Below are positions 7,990-16,733 of a DNA stretch of 64,000 bases, piece by piece. Source of the stretch: Salipiger mangrovisoli (GTDB lineage Bacteria; Pseudomonadota; Alphaproteobacteria; Rhodobacterales; Rhodobacteraceae); assembly GCF_015223355.1 (NCBI RefSeq), contig NZ_JADFFK010000021.1:1-64000 (forward strand), written 5' to 3'. A program made the translations under genes and the position numbers. The number at the start of each line of letters is the position of its first letter. Position 1 is the first letter of the stretch. The notes beneath the pieces were generated by a model, which had not been told where the DNA came from, searched no databases, and saw nothing but the letters and a program-made list of their open reading frames with translations.

Positions 7990-8729
7990 GACACAAACTC
8001 CTCGATAACACGTCCCTCGGCCCGTGCCCGGTCGAGCTGGGCCCGGATTTCCGGGGTTTCGGCAAAGGGGCTGACCAGCGGCCAGAGTTCCTCCATCACC
8101 GGCCGCCCGGCGGCCCATCGTTCGCGGGCATATTGCACAAGGATCCGGGCAAGCTCTGGGTTGGTGCGCTCCTGTAGGCCGGTGATCGGCCCAAGCGCCG
8201 CGCCGATGAACAGCGCCTTGAGGATCATGTGGTTCCAACGGTGTTCGTCGAAATGGTCGCGCGGATAGGGGTTGTTGTGGGCGATCGCCTCGAACACCGG
8301 CTTGAGGTTGGACCGCAGCCCTTCGCCGACCTCGAAATGCAGGCTCTCTGGCTCGGGATAGAGCGGCAGACCGCGGTAGAGCGCGATCATCTCGGCCGCG
8401 TCCGCGGTGCGGCGCAGGTCCTTGAAGGTTTCGGCGAAGCGGCGTTCACCGTTGTAGGTCAGCAGCCCCAACACCCGCGCAGCACCGTCAACGCTCCAAT
8501 CACCGGGCTGCCATGCGGGGTGCGCGGCATCGGCATCGGCCAAGTCTTCCGGGCCAAGGGCAAGGTCGGCCTTGCCAAGCCGCCGCGGCGCGAAGCCGAG
8601 GAAGAGGTGCAGGTCGCGCTCCGGCGCGCCGGGGACGGCGAGCGTCGCGAGCTGTTCCTCAAGCCAGGGCCTCTCGGTCCCGGCGCGGTCCCCTATCCAT
8701 TTCTGCAAAAGGTCCTTTGGACTTGTCAT
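7986..8729 (-). CDS. eboA: EboA-like protein
   Basis: A 247-residue, mostly helical soluble protein without signal peptide or membrane segment. It carries the stretches NGERRFAETFKDLRRTADAAE, LPLYPEPE, GEGLRSNLKPVFEAIAHNNP and FDEHRWNHMILKALFIGA, which I recognise as typical of EboA-domain proteins. The start is the ATG at 8729, preceded by a GGAGAG run on the minus strand; an upstream in-frame start would add five residues. It is the first gene of an eboA-eboB unit that is divergent from eboF with a 98-base gap. No biochemical activity is established for the family; it is found with the other Ebo proteins across many phyla. Confidence 0.85.
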   Translation of the reverse strand: MTSPKDLLQKWIGDRAGTERPWLEEQLATLAVPGAPERDLHLFLGFAPRRLGKADLALGPEDLADADAAHPAWQPGDWSVDGAARVLGLLTYNGERRFAETFKDLRRTADAAEMIALYRGLPLYPEPESLHFEVGEGLRSNLKPVFEAIAHNNPYPRDHFDEHRWNHMILKALFIGAALGPITGLQERTNPELARILVQYARERWAAGRPVMEELWPLVSPFAETPEIRAQLDRARAEGRVIEEFVS

Positions 8730-8827
8730 CAAACTCTCTCCCAAATGGTAAATGAAACACTGGACTGGCGGAGGGGACGCACGTCATAGTCGGCGAGTAT
8801 TTTTATTTCTGGATATTGTTTGATCTC

Positions 8828-10213
8828 ATGACACCGACTCTTGTTGTTCTTGTCGTCGGCCTGACCCCCAAACTGGTCGGCCAGTTTACTCCGAACATCG
8901 CCAGCCTCGCCGCGCGCGGCGCCTTGCGCCCGCTGGAGACGGTGACCCCGGCGGTCACCTGCACGGTGCAGGCCACGCTTGCGACCGGCCTGCCGCCCTC
9001 GGGGCACGGGGCGGTGGCCAACGGCTGGTACTTCCGCGATCTCAAGGAGGTGCTGCTCTGGCGCCAGCCCAACTCGTTGCTGGCGGGCGAGAAGATCTGG
9101 GACGCCGGCAAGGCGCGCGACGCGTCCTTCACCTGCGCCAAGATGTTCTGGTGGTACAACATGTACTCGAGCGCGGATTACTCGGCGACGCCGCGGCCGA
9201 TGTACCCGGCGGACGGGCGCAAGATCCCCGATCACTACGCCCACCCGCCCGAGCTGCACGACGAGCTCGACGCCAAGCTGGGGCGCTTTCCGCTCTTCAC
9301 CTTCTGGGGACCGACGGCAAGCATCAGCTCCTCGGCCTGGATCACCGATGCGACGCTGCACGTGATGGAGACGCGGCAGCCGACGCTGACCCTGACCTAC
9401 CTGCCGCATCTCGATTACGATCTGCAGAAGTTCGGCCCCGATCTCGAGCACCCCGAGGTGCAACAGTCTCTGCGCGACATCGACGCGCTGGTCGGCAAGC
9501 TGGTCGATGCCGCCGACGCCGAGGGACGCCGGGTGCTGGTGGTCTCGGAATACGGCATCACCCCGGTCAGCGACGCCATCCACATCAACCGCGCGCTGCG
9601 CGAGGCGGGGCTCATCGCCGTCCGCCCCGAGGAACACGGGCGCGAGATCCTCGACGCCGGTGCCTCGGTTGCCTTTGCCATGTCCGACCACCAGCTGGCG
9701 CATGTCTACGTCAACGCCCCCTCGCGGCTGGCAGAGGTCAAGGCGCTGGTCGAGGGGCTCGACGGGGTAGAGGCGGTCTGGGACGAGGCCGGCAAGCGGG
9801 CCAATGGCCTCGACCATCCGCGCTCGGGCGAGCTGGTGGCGATCAGCAAGCCCGACCGCTGGTTCAGCTACTACTACTGGCTCGACGACGACAAGGCGCC
9901 CGACTTCGCCCCCACCGTCGATATCCACCGCAAGCCGGGCTACGACCCGGTCGAGCTGTTCCTCGACCCCGCGCTGCGCTTTCCCAAGCTGGCGGCGGGA
10001 TGGAAGCTGGCCAAGCGCAAGCTGGGCTTCCGGCAGATGCTCGACGTCATCTCGCCCTCGCGCACGGATCTGGTGAAGGGCAGCCACGGGCGGCTCACCG
10101 ATGACCCCGGCGACGGGCCGCTGGTGATTTCCTCCGAGCCGGGAATGCTGCCCGAGGGGCCTGTGAAGGCGGTGGATTTCAAGGCGCTGACGCTGTCCCA
10201 TGTGTTCGACTAG
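8828..10213 (+). CDS. eboF: EboF-like alkaline-phosphatase-superfamily protein (nucleotide-pyrophosphatase-like)
   Basis: About 461 residues of the alkaline phosphatase/NPP superfamily. The nucleophile segment is visible as TPAVTCTVQATLATGLPP followed by SGHGAVANGW. Later metal-ligand motifs are YLPHLDYDLQ, VVSEYGI and MSDHQLAHVYV. The first metal Asp, usually in a DGL motif at the end of the first strand, is not there: the strand reads LVVLVVGLTP. No signal peptide is seen, unlike classic NPPs. The start is the ATG at 8828; a TTG four codons earlier is possible. The gene stands alone on the plus strand, divergent from eboAB and convergent with eboC, whose stop codon overlaps its own (shared CTAG). 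Substrate unknown. Confidence 0.87.
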   Translation: MTPTLVVLVVGLTPKLVGQFTPNIASLAARGALRPLETVTPAVTCTVQATLATGLPPSGHGAVANGWYFRDLKEVLLWRQPNSLLAGEKIWDAGKARDASFTCAKMFWWYNMYSSADYSATPRPMYPADGRKIPDHYAHPPELHDELDAKLGRFPLFTFWGPTASISSSAWITDATLHVMETRQPTLTLTYLPHLDYDLQKFGPDLEHPEVQQSLRDIDALVGKLVDAADAEGRRVLVVSEYGITPVSDAIHINRALREAGLIAVRPEEHGREILDAGASVAFAMSDHQLAHVYVNAPSRLAEVKALVEGLDGVEAVWDEAGKRANGLDHPRSGELVAISKPDRWFSYYYWLDDDKAPDFAPTVDIHRKPGYDPVELFLDPALRFPKLAAGWKLAKRKLGFRQMLDVISPSRTDLVKGSHGRLTDDPGDGPLVISSEPGMLPEGPVKAVDFKALTLSHVFD

Positions 10214-11067
10214 GTCCCGGCGATCCGGCGCTGCAGCACGCGCGTCAGGGCAAACCCGGCGACCGCCAGCAGCGCCGGGAGCCAGCCGCCGTGCACCCCG
10301 GCGATCAGCGCCGCGTCATAGAGCGAGATCGACGCGATCAGCAGGGTGACGGCCCTCGGCACGTCACCCTTGGCCCGGCGAAAGAGGAAGCGCAGGGCAA
10401 GGCCGGTGGCGACAAGGAACCCCAAGGCGATCAGCAGCGCCAAAGGACTGCCCCAGCCGATGACCAGCACCATCACCGCGGGGAAGGCCAGCACCGCCAG
10501 CGGCCAGATCCGCTCGAGCCGGTCGTAGGCCTCCTGCTTGGCGGCATAGGTGAGGCCTACGACATAGGCCATCAGCCCCAGCGCGCCCCACACCGCCACG
10601 CCGGGAAAGGCGCCGGTGGCAGCGAAGGCCGCGAGCGCGTAGCACATGAACCGCGTCACCCCCATGATCACCGGCGCCAGCGCGGTGCGCTTGTGCAGCC
10701 AGTCGTAGAGGAAGATGCTGAGCGTCAGCAGCAGCGCCGCGACCACCGCCAGCCCGCCAAGCGGCAGCGTCAGCAGCATGCCGAGCCCAAGCATGGCAAA
10801 GCCGCCGAGAAAGACGGTACGCTGCGAAATCTCCCCCATCGGGATCGGGCGATCCGCCTTCTGCGCACGGTCAATCTCGGCGTCGAAAGCATCGTTGAGC
10901 CACATGCCCCCCACGTAAAAGAGCGTCAGCGCCAGCGCACTCAGCAGGATGGGCAAGAGCGCCGCGCCCGGCGCAGCGGAGAGCGCCAGCAGCGCCCCTG
11001 CCATGGCATTGGTCCAGACCGTGGGCAGGTTCGAGACCCGCCCGAGCTTCAGCGCGGTGCCGATCAT
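10210..11067 (-). CDS. eboC: EboC-like UbiA-family prenyltransferase
   Basis: A 285-residue polytopic membrane protein. The first aspartate-rich motif of the UbiA superfamily is clear (NDAFDAEIDRAQKADRPIP, about residues 61-79). The second region contains YDWLHKRTAL rather than a perfect DxxxD. About eight or nine transmembrane helices fill the chain. It overlaps the eboE stop by four bases (ATGA), so it is translationally coupled and last in the eboD-eboE-eboC unit. UbiA enzymes attach isoprenoid chains to aromatic or polar acceptors in the membrane. In the ebo model the product is thought to be a lipid-linked carrier or precursor for export; the acceptor here is unknown. Confidence 0.88.
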   Translation of the reverse strand: MIGTALKLGRVSNLPTVWTNAMAGALLALSAAPGAALLPILLSALALTLFYVGGMWLNDAFDAEIDRAQKADRPIPMGEISQRTVFLGGFAMLGLGMLLTLPLGGLAVVAALLLTLSIFLYDWLHKRTALAPVIMGVTRFMCYALAAFAATGAFPGVAVWGALGLMAYVVGLTYAAKQEAYDRLERIWPLAVLAFPAVMVLVIGWGSPLALLIALGFLVATGLALRFLFRRAKGDVPRAVTLLIASISLYDAALIAGVHGGWLPALLAVAGFALTRVLQRRIAGT

Positions 11068-12251
11068 TGCCCGAGACGGTCGAGCACCCAGCCCAACTCC
11101 CGCGCGATTGCCGCGTCCACGCTCGAGGTCCGCAAGTCCGGGGGCAATACGTCCCATGTGTAGGTCTCCACTTCGAGATGCGGTGAGATCGGCTCGGCCC
11201 GATGCAGGTCGAGAATGTCCTTCAGAAAGTCCTGCGTGCTGTCGAAGAGCCCCAGCGAGCCGAGGAAAACCGGCACGTGAAAATGCACCCGCCATTCTTC
11301 GCCGTCGGCCTCGGCACCGCGGGCCAGTGCCTCGGGCAGGTCGGAATAGGCGGTGATCGGCCCCTCGCCACGGCGGGCGAGCACCTGATGCAGGTAGGTA
11401 GGCTCGGAATAGGCCGCGAGCGCCGCGCGCACCTCTGGGCTCACCCGCGCGCGCAGCGCCGAGCTGAGCTGCAGCTTGTGGATCGGAATCCCCGCACCCT
11501 GCAGGAGGGCGAGGCTCTGCGCCGGATCCTCGTATTCCACCGCCGCATGGCAGACGTCGTAGCACAGGCCGAGATGCGCGCGGAGGGCGACTTCGGCCTC
11601 AGCGCTGTCCAGCCCGGTCAATTCGGCGAAGCGGGCCACGGCTGCGGGGCTGTAGAGCCAGTCCTCGAAGAAGGCGACGCTGCCCGCGATGGTTTCGAGA
11701 AAGCAGAAGGGCTCGGGCTCTATCGCCAGCGCCACGGTGACCCCGCTGCGCCCCTTGACCGCCACGCAATGCGCCGCCGCCTGAAGGTAGTGCTCGGCCA
11801 TGACCGGCTCGGCGCCCGCGGCCAGCGTGCGGAACGTGCCCGGCACGGTGCTGAGGCTGACCCAGTCGCCAGGTTCGGACAGCTCGGCCATGAGATCGAT
11901 GAGCCGGAGGGTGTAGCGCAGCCGCTCGGGGTCGCGCCAGTCCGGCTGGTAGACCTGTTCCTTCACGCGCACACCATGGAACGGACCGTAGGGAAAGCCG
12001 TTCATCGTTGCCGGGACGAGGTCGTTTTCCCGCAGGAAGCTTTTCAACCAGGCGCGGCGGCCCTGCTGGTCCAGTTCGTCAAGCGCGTTCGAGGACAGCC
12101 GCAGCCCCACGGCGAAGCGCTCGTCGGGGCAGAGCGCCCGCTTCACCGAAAGCAGCGGCCCGGTCAGCGCGGCGTGGCAATCCTCCCAGGTTTCGGTGGC
12201 ATGGATGTTGAGGCAGTAGGTCAGGGTGCCCAGCCCGTTGCCGAGCTTCAT
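11064..12251 (-). CDS. eboE: EboE-like xylose-isomerase-type TIM-barrel protein
   Basis: A 395-residue protein of the sugar-phosphate isomerase/AP-endonuclease-2 fold. Typical pieces are the N-terminal GNGLGTLTYCLNIHATETWEDC, the first active-site region FPYGPFHG, the metal-binding ALAIEPEPFCFLET and LGLCYDVCHAAVEYEDP (candidate Glu, Asp and His ligands), IHKLQLSSALR, and the late HFHVPVF. It starts one base overlapping the end of eboD (TGATG) and ends overlapping eboC. This isomerase-like protein is the EboE member of the conserved ebo set. The sugar or polyol substrate is not known from any Ebo study I am aware of. Confidence 0.88.
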   Translation of the reverse strand: MKLGNGLGTLTYCLNIHATETWEDCHAALTGPLLSVKRALCPDERFAVGLRLSSNALDELDQQGRRAWLKSFLRENDLVPATMNGFPYGPFHGVRVKEQVYQPDWRDPERLRYTLRLIDLMAELSEPGDWVSLSTVPGTFRTLAAGAEPVMAEHYLQAAAHCVAVKGRSGVTVALAIEPEPFCFLETIAGSVAFFEDWLYSPAAVARFAELTGLDSAEAEVALRAHLGLCYDVCHAAVEYEDPAQSLALLQGAGIPIHKLQLSSALRARVSPEVRAALAAYSEPTYLHQVLARRGEGPITAYSDLPEALARGAEADGEEWRVHFHVPVFLGSLGLFDSTQDFLKDILDLHRAEPISPHLEVETYTWDVLPPDLRTSSVDAAIARELGWVLDRLGQ

Positions 12252-14176
12252 CAGCCCCGCCCCCGCCCGTCGGCCCCGGCCCGTGCCGCCAACCATGCCA
12301 GCGCCTCGGCAACCAGGTCGGGCCGCATCTCGTTCACCTCGACGCCGACACCAAGCCCCGCGAGCAGCGTGACGGTCAGCTCGCCGCCGAGATGCTCGCG
12401 GAATTCCTCGAGCCCGACGAGAATCTCGAGCCGCCCGTCCGCGTCGCGCCCGGCAAGGGCATCGTGCCAGATCGGCAGGCCGAGCGCCCGCAGAACCGCC
12501 AGAACGCGCTCCTCCAAACCGGGCGCCAGCAGCCCTGCCAGAACCGAGTAGCGTGCATCGAGCGCAATTCCCATGGCCACAGCATCGCCGTGGCTCACCT
12601 CATAGTGGGTCAGACCTTCGAGCTTGTGCGCCGACCAATGGCCGAAATCGAGCGGCCGCGCAGAGCCGCGCTCGAAGGGGTCGCCTCCCAAGGCAATCTG
12701 CCGCATGTGAAGTTCGGCCGAGCGGCGGATCATGTATTCCTCGGCCTCTGGCTCGAAGTGCTTCAGCCGGGTCGCGTTTGCCTCGAGCCAGCTGAAGAAG
12801 TCGGGATCACGGATCAGCGAGACCTTCACCGCCTCCGAGATGCCGGACCGGCGTGTCGCCGCGGGCAGGGTCTCCAGCAGGTCGAAATCGTTCAGCACGG
12901 CCCAGGGCGGGGCAAAGCTGCCGGCGAAGTTCTTCGACCCCTCGAAGTTCACCGCGTTCTTCACCCCGACGCCGCTGTCGTTCTGCGACAACACCGTCGT
13001 CGGCACGCGGATGTGTCGGATGCCCCTGTGAGCCGTCGCCGCGGCCATGCCCACCGCATCGAGCACGGCGCCGCCGCCGACCGCCAGCACGTAGGAATGC
13101 CGGTCGATGCTGTGCTCGAGGATCAGCCGATACAGTTCAAAGACCGTCTCGAACCCGGCCTTGACCGCCTCGCCGCCTGCGACTGCGATCGGCGGGGCGA
13201 CCAGATCGACGCCCTCCACGCGCTCGCGGAAATAGCTGCCGATCGCGTCAGAGAGCGTCGGCAGATGCGCCAGGAGATCGCGGTCGACAAAAACCAGGCA
13301 ACGTTGGCGCCGCGTCCCGGCCCCGGCAGCCAGCGCGTCGCGAAGCGCCGGGTTGCCCGGATCAAAGAGCCCGCGCGTGAAGACCACGCGATATTCATAG
13401 TCGACCGAGAAGGCCTGCGTGACCGTCAGCGTGGCAGGCTCACCTCCCCCTGCGATCGCCTGCGGAACCGGCGCCGCTTCGGGGGCCGGCTCGCTGCGCG
13501 ACAGCGCGCCTTTCCCCACCATCGCACTCCCCGGCGCATGAAGACGCCCATAAGCGGCCCGTCCCGCCAAGCTTGCCACCGGAAGCGCCAAGGCGGCGCA
13601 AAGTGCGAGAAGGAACGAATTCACCTCGAGCGCGAGAGCCCCGAGCGAGGCATAGGCTGCGGCGATACCGAGATTGGCCAGCGCCACCACGCCGAAGAAC
13701 TTGCGCAGCGGCAGACCCGCCACGCCGGCGGCAATGGTCGAGGTTTCGGCCAATACCGGCACGGCGCGCATCACCAGTACCGAACCAAGGGCGATGCGCT
13801 GGGACACCTGCGCCGAACGTTGGAGGTACTCCTTGCCGAGAAGCCCCCCCAGCGCGCGGCTGCCGCCGGTCGCGCCGATCCAATAGCCGAGCAGGCAGCT
13901 CAGTGTCATCCCGCTCCAGCAGGCCAGCGTACCGGCCACGACGCCAAGCATCGTGCCCGCAGACACGTTGACCACGCTCGACGGCACCGGAAGAACGACA
14001 TCGAGCGCCAGCGCCGCGACGATGAGCGCCCAGAGGCCCGAAGCGCTGTGACTACCGGAGAGAAGGTCAGTGACGAGGGCTTCGGTCCGATCTCCAAGCA
14101 GCAGGAAAGCCGCAGCGAGACAAAGGGACAGCATGGTGAGAATCACGAGCCAACGCAGCGTCAGGGAAACCGACAT
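12251..14176 (-). CDS. eboD: VTT/DedA-type membrane domain fused to EboD-like 3-dehydroquinate-synthase domain
   Basis: A 641-residue fusion. Residues 1-215 are a hydrophobic domain with about six membrane segments and the VTT/SNARE-associated (DedA, TVP38) signature around residues 58-110 (DVVLPVPSSVVNVSAGT) and the conserved Arg-Pro region near 137-150. A linker rich in Ala, Pro and Glu follows (residues 220-250). Residues 255-630 are a dehydroquinate-synthase-like domain: NAD-binding GGGA at 367-370, LSQNDSGVGVKNAVN, and three zinc-ligand candidates Glu448, His513 and His529, matching the AroB set. The start is the ATG at 14176 with AAAGG upstream. Stand-alone EboD proteins lack the membrane half, as far as I know. 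The fusion would fix the EboD catalytic domain at the inner membrane. DedA-family members flip or export lipid carriers, so a transport role fits (inference). Confidence 0.88.
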   Translation of the reverse strand: MSVSLTLRWLVILTMLSLCLAAAFLLLGDRTEALVTDLLSGSHSASGLWALIVAALALDVVLPVPSSVVNVSAGTMLGVVAGTLACWSGMTLSCLLGYWIGATGGSRALGGLLGKEYLQRSAQVSQRIALGSVLVMRAVPVLAETSTIAAGVAGLPLRKFFGVVALANLGIAAAYASLGALALEVNSFLLALCAALALPVASLAGRAAYGRLHAPGSAMVGKGALSRSEPAPEAAPVPQAIAGGGEPATLTVTQAFSVDYEYRVVFTRGLFDPGNPALRDALAAGAGTRRQRCLVFVDRDLLAHLPTLSDAIGSYFRERVEGVDLVAPPIAVAGGEAVKAGFETVFELYRLILEHSIDRHSYVLAVGGGAVLDAVGMAAATAHRGIRHIRVPTTVLSQNDSGVGVKNAVNFEGSKNFAGSFAPPWAVLNDFDLLETLPAATRRSGISEAVKVSLIRDPDFFSWLEANATRLKHFEPEAEEYMIRRSAELHMRQIALGGDPFERGSARPLDFGHWSAHKLEGLTHYEVSHGDAVAMGIALDARYSVLAGLLAPGLEERVLAVLRALGLPIWHDALAGRDADGRLEILVGLEEFREHLGGELTVTLLAGLGVGVEVNEMRPDLVAEALAWLAARAGADGRGRG

Positions 14177-14990
14177 TACAAATACCTTTCTCGAACACAT
14201 CACGCCCCGACGCAGGCCGGGGGAGAAAAATATAGAAGTATCAATCAATTCGCATTAATTCGCCCACGCAAAGGGATGCAAAGTTCCCTCCGTCCGTGCG
14301 GACGCATTGTGACAGGCTAGGCAAGAGATCGCCCTTCGCATAGCCCCGAATTGACGCAGCCGTGCAGAATCCGGCCCTTGGTGCGTGCTGCGGCGCGCGC
14401 TGCGTCCCCGCGTCTTCATGCTGAACTTGTGGCAGGTTGCGCCGGGGCTGGCCTTGCGGACGCCGGGGCGATTCCATCGCGCTCCGGGCGTTCGGCGTGA
14501 TTCTGAGCGACCATTTCGCCCTGCGCGCGCCAGTTCCCCTTCGGCACCCGCGCGGGCCTTCCGGTTCCTCGGTCCATCCCGGCGGTTCGCATCGCACAAA
14601 ATGGCACCAAAGCCTAATTTCTAGCCAGTCGCTTCGCGAGAATTCGCTCAGTTTGGGTTGGCGAGCGCCCGCCGAAGCTCCTTAGCGACAGCCAGTTATC
14701 GTTTCGGTACAAATTACATTATGACTCAATTGTTTCCCTGGAATTAACGAAACCCGCCGCCGCAGGGACCAGGCTTTCTGCACCTCTGACCGGCGGAATT
14801 TATCCTGCTTCCCTTGGGTCAATCCACCTCTGAGCGCCGATCCGCCCGCGCAGGATCGGCGGTAAGACACTCAGCCCTTCAGCCAAAGCTTCCCATACCA
14901 AGGCGGCTCTGGGCGGATGTGCCTCGGGTCAATTTTCCTGACCAAGCAAACAATTACAACCCAAAGTAGCAATTAGGGACAGAAACTCAA
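14177..14990. other. 814-base intergenic region, no gene seen
   Basis: The region separates the divergent eboD and pectate-lyase-like genes and must hold both promoters. Open frames here look like random GC-rich frames. The one clear structure is a 9-bp-stem hairpin at 14835-14861 (CGCCGATCC paired with GGATCGGCG) without a T tail. The parts next to the two genes are AT-richer than the surroundings (14230-14260 and 14925-14985), as expected for promoters. I could not fix -35/-10 boxes. Confidence 0.5.
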
Positions 14991-16733
14991 ATGGCCGTAG
15001 AAAACTTGAAGAAGATCGCGTTCGAAGGCGCGCAGGGCTTTGGCGCGGGCGCGACTGGCGGGCGCGGCGGTGACATCGTGAAGGTGACCAACCTCAAGGA
15101 TTCCGGTGAGGGATCGCTCCGCTGGGCGCTGGAGGACCTCGACGACCCGCGGATCGTCGTGTTCGCGGTCGGCGGACAAATCGATCTCAAAGAGGAGATC
15201 AGAATTAACGGCGACGTGACGCTCGCCGGACAAACCGCCCCCGGAGGCATCACCGTTTCCGGCGCGCGCCTGAGGGTGATCGAGAGCAACGTCATCATCC
15301 GGGGGATGAACCTGCGTCCAGGCGACTCGAACGATGGCCAGAAGGCCGAGAACCGCGATGGCATCTCCGTGGGCAAGAACGGCCGGACGGTCGAGGATGT
15401 GATCATCGACAGCAATTCCATCAGCTGGGCGATCGACGAGAATACCTCGACCTGGGGCAGCCCCAATAACGTCACCTGGTCGAACAACCTGATCGCCGAG
15501 GCGCTCCAGGACTCGCGGCACCCCAAGGGCGACCACAGCATGGGGATGCTGATCGGCGATGGCAGCGAGAACATCAGCATCATCGGCAACCTCTTCGCCA
15601 GCAACGACCAGCGCAACGCTGTGGTGAAGGACGGCTCGGAACACATCGAATACATCAACAACGTCGTCTACAACTACGGCCGTCAGGCCCTCGAGGTCGC
15701 TGGCGGCAGCCTCCACGCGATCGGCAACGTCATGATCGCCGGCGATGATTCCAACGGCCGCGCGGCGATCCGCCTGAATACCGGCGACGGCCGCCAGGCT
15801 TTCTACGTGTCGGACAATCTCTCGGCGGTCTCCGGCGATGCCACCAACAAGATCAAGAGCAGCTACGTCTTCGATCCCAGCACGAAGGAAATCATCCCCA
15901 GCGAGGACGTTCTGGACTGGGTTGTGTCGCATGCCGGGGTGATCATCGATGGCAAGCGCAGCAAGATCGACCAGCGCATCATCGACACGGTCGTCGACGA
16001 TGACGGCCGTATCATCGACTCGCAAAAGGAGGTCGGCGGCTACCTGGATCAGGTGGCGATGAAGACGATCAAGGACAGCGACGACGACGGCATTCCCGAC
16101 GCCTACGAAAAGCTTATCGGATCGGACGCCAACCGAGCCGATTCAGACAAAGATGCGGATGGCAACGGGCTCGCCAATATCGAAGACTACATCAACGCCC
16201 TGCTCGACGGCTCGGCCAAGGCCCCCAGCAGCTACGCCATTTCCAGCGATTTCGTCGAAGAAATCATCAGCGCTTCCGGCGGCTCCGGCACGAACGGCAG
16301 CAGCTCGCGCGGCGACGCCGATTCCTTCGTCATCGAAGCAGAGGACTTCAAGATAGAGAAAGGCTTTGCCACCGCCAAGCTATCGGCGGCCTCGGAAGGC
16401 AAGGTGCTCAGGGCACATCACGATGCAGAGGCCTCGACCACCTTCGACGGGAAGTCCGGCACCTATGACATCGGCGTCCAATATTTCGACGAGACTGACG
16501 GCGTCTCCTATCTGGAGGTCCACCTCAATGGAAAGATGCTCGACGCCTGGCATTGGAACGCCAACCTTGGCAGCGCGCTTGCCAACATGAAGACACGGAC
16601 GACCCACGTGATCGACGATATCGAGATCGAGGCGGGTGACGAGATCGTTCTCATCGGCACCGGGGCGCGCAGCACCGAACCGCTGCGCATCGACGCGCTT
16701 CACTTCACCCCCTCTGACACGCTCCTGAACTGA
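14991..16733 (+). CDS. pectate-lyase-like right-handed beta-helix protein with calcium repeats and a C-terminal carbohydrate-binding-like domain
   Basis: A 580-residue protein. Residues 8-330 match the PL1-type pectate lyase scaffold: AFEGAQGFGAGATGGRGGD, VTNLKDSGEGSLRWALED, TLAGQTAPGG, NRDGISVG, and asparagine-rich turns such as IDSNSISWAIDE and YINNVVYNYG. Residues 355-400 carry thrombospondin-3-like acidic repeats (DSDDDGIPDAYE, DSDKDADGNG) that bind calcium. Residues 435-575 look like a beta-sandwich carbohydrate-binding module. The start follows an AGGGA 11 bases upstream. An in-frame stop lies 24 bases upstream of the ATG, so no signal peptide has been missed. An extracellular enzyme without a Sec signal is odd; type I secretion is possible, but no RTX nonapeptides are present. 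Stands alone between two divergent-looking regions. Confidence 0.82.
   Translation: MAVENLKKIAFEGAQGFGAGATGGRGGDIVKVTNLKDSGEGSLRWALEDLDDPRIVVFAVGGQIDLKEEIRINGDVTLAGQTAPGGITVSGARLRVIESNVIIRGMNLRPGDSNDGQKAENRDGISVGKNGRTVEDVIIDSNSISWAIDENTSTWGSPNNVTWSNNLIAEALQDSRHPKGDHSMGMLIGDGSENISIIGNLFASNDQRNAVVKDGSEHIEYINNVVYNYGRQALEVAGGSLHAIGNVMIAGDDSNGRAAIRLNTGDGRQAFYVSDNLSAVSGDATNKIKSSYVFDPSTKEIIPSEDVLDWVVSHAGVIIDGKRSKIDQRIIDTVVDDDGRIIDSQKEVGGYLDQVAMKTIKDSDDDGIPDAYEKLIGSDANRADSDKDADGNGLANIEDYINALLDGSAKAPSSYAISSDFVEEIISASGGSGTNGSSSRGDADSFVIEAEDFKIEKGFATAKLSAASEGKVLRAHHDAEASTTFDGKSGTYDIGVQYFDETDGVSYLEVHLNGKMLDAWHWNANLGSALANMKTRTTHVIDDIEIEAGDEIVLIGTGARSTEPLRIDALHFTPSDTLLN

Noticed and set aside
12251-13500. 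Calling the C-terminal half AroB (shikimate pathway)
   Set aside because: Neighbouring Ebo genes and the membrane fusion point to EboD; no aroK or other shikimate gene adjoins it.
12251-14176. Splitting eboD into a DedA gene and an AroB-like gene
   Set aside because: The frame is open throughout and a continuous linker joins the halves; I see no stop or frameshift.
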